Below, piece by piece: positions 5,952 to 6,041 of a stretch of 6,041 nt of DNA. Source of the stretch: Pyrinomonadaceae bacterium. Its GTDB lineage: Bacteria > Acidobacteriota > Blastocatellia > Pyrinomonadales > Pyrinomonadaceae. Each line of letters starts with the position of its first letter. The first letter of the stretch is position 1. The notes beneath the pieces are model-generated. The model searched no databases and was not told the origin of the DNA. It saw only the letters and a list, made by a program, of their open reading frames with translations. The DNA lies in contig JACCRA010000431.1 of the NCBI GenBank assembly GCA_013813825.1, forward strand, positions 1 through 6,041. The letters are read 5' to 3'. The translations under genes were made by a program, and so were the position numbers.

Positions 5952-6041
5952 TCACTGCCCCGCCAGCGCGAGGGACTGCACGCGAGCGATGATGTCGTCC
6001 AGATTTACGTCAATTGATTCTTTCTTCGCGCGGTCGAAGAG
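5952..6041 (-). CDS. C-terminal end of an unidentified protein, cut by window edge
   Basis: An open minus-strand frame runs in from the right edge and ends at TGA (5954-5952), giving 29 residues that start LFDRAKKESIDVNLDDIIAR and end SLALAGQ. The mix of charged and hydrophobic residues looks like a genuine amphipathic helical tail. It sits just upstream of the ORF6N fragment on the same strand. Since ORF6N genes often accompany type I restriction-modification genes, an hsd-type subunit is one option, but the tail alone does not identify it. Confidence 0.5.
   Translation of the reverse strand, partial: LFDRAKKESIDVNLDDIIARVQSLALAGQ

Overview
The window looks like chromosomal DNA of a free-living bacterium with mixed GC content. 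The mix of gene families (LCAT-like lipase, exported WD40-caspase, Phd/VapC remnant, ORF6N remnant) would fit an Acidobacteriota/Blastocatellia-like or similar soil lineage. That placement is an impression from gene content and is weak. All genes read as bacterial, with clear Shine-Dalgarno sites in front of the best-supported starts.

Layout. Bases 1-1182 (+) hold the 3' part of a GC-rich alpha/beta hydrolase of the lecithin:cholesterol acyltransferase/lipase type. It converges on a decayed toxin-antitoxin locus on the minus strand: an essentially intact Phd/YefM-type antitoxin (1268-1495) followed by a remnant of about 20 codons of a VapC-like PIN toxin (about 1209-1262), which carries a stop where the family has Trp and then loses all homology. 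Bases 1593-4943 (-) encode the main gene, a 1116-residue exported protein with a signal peptide, 14 WD40 blades (enough for two seven-bladed propellers), a beta-sandwich-like linker and a C-terminal caspase-like (peptidase C14) domain with an intact His-Cys dyad. A 191-base gap (4944-5134) separates it from a divergent gene for a small secreted protein with six cysteines in its mature part (5135-5728, +). Bases 5780-5932 (-) hold only the N-terminal end of an ORF6N-domain protein, preceded by the last 29 codons of an unidentified gene running off the right edge (5952-6041, -).

How it may fit together. The two intact complete genes in the centre both encode exported proteins and share one divergent intergenic region, so an extracytoplasmic protease with a secreted partner, substrate or inhibitor is a reasonable hypothesis, but nothing in the sequence proves it. 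The block 1.2-5.8 kb is bounded on both sides by gene remnants, and the same 9-base word, TGAAGGGAT, lies where homology is lost in each. This suggests past rearrangement or insertion, but chance is not excluded. Base composition also shifts sharply: sampled 60-base lines are about 68% GC in the lipase, about 50% in the WD40 gene and about 38% in the small secreted protein gene.
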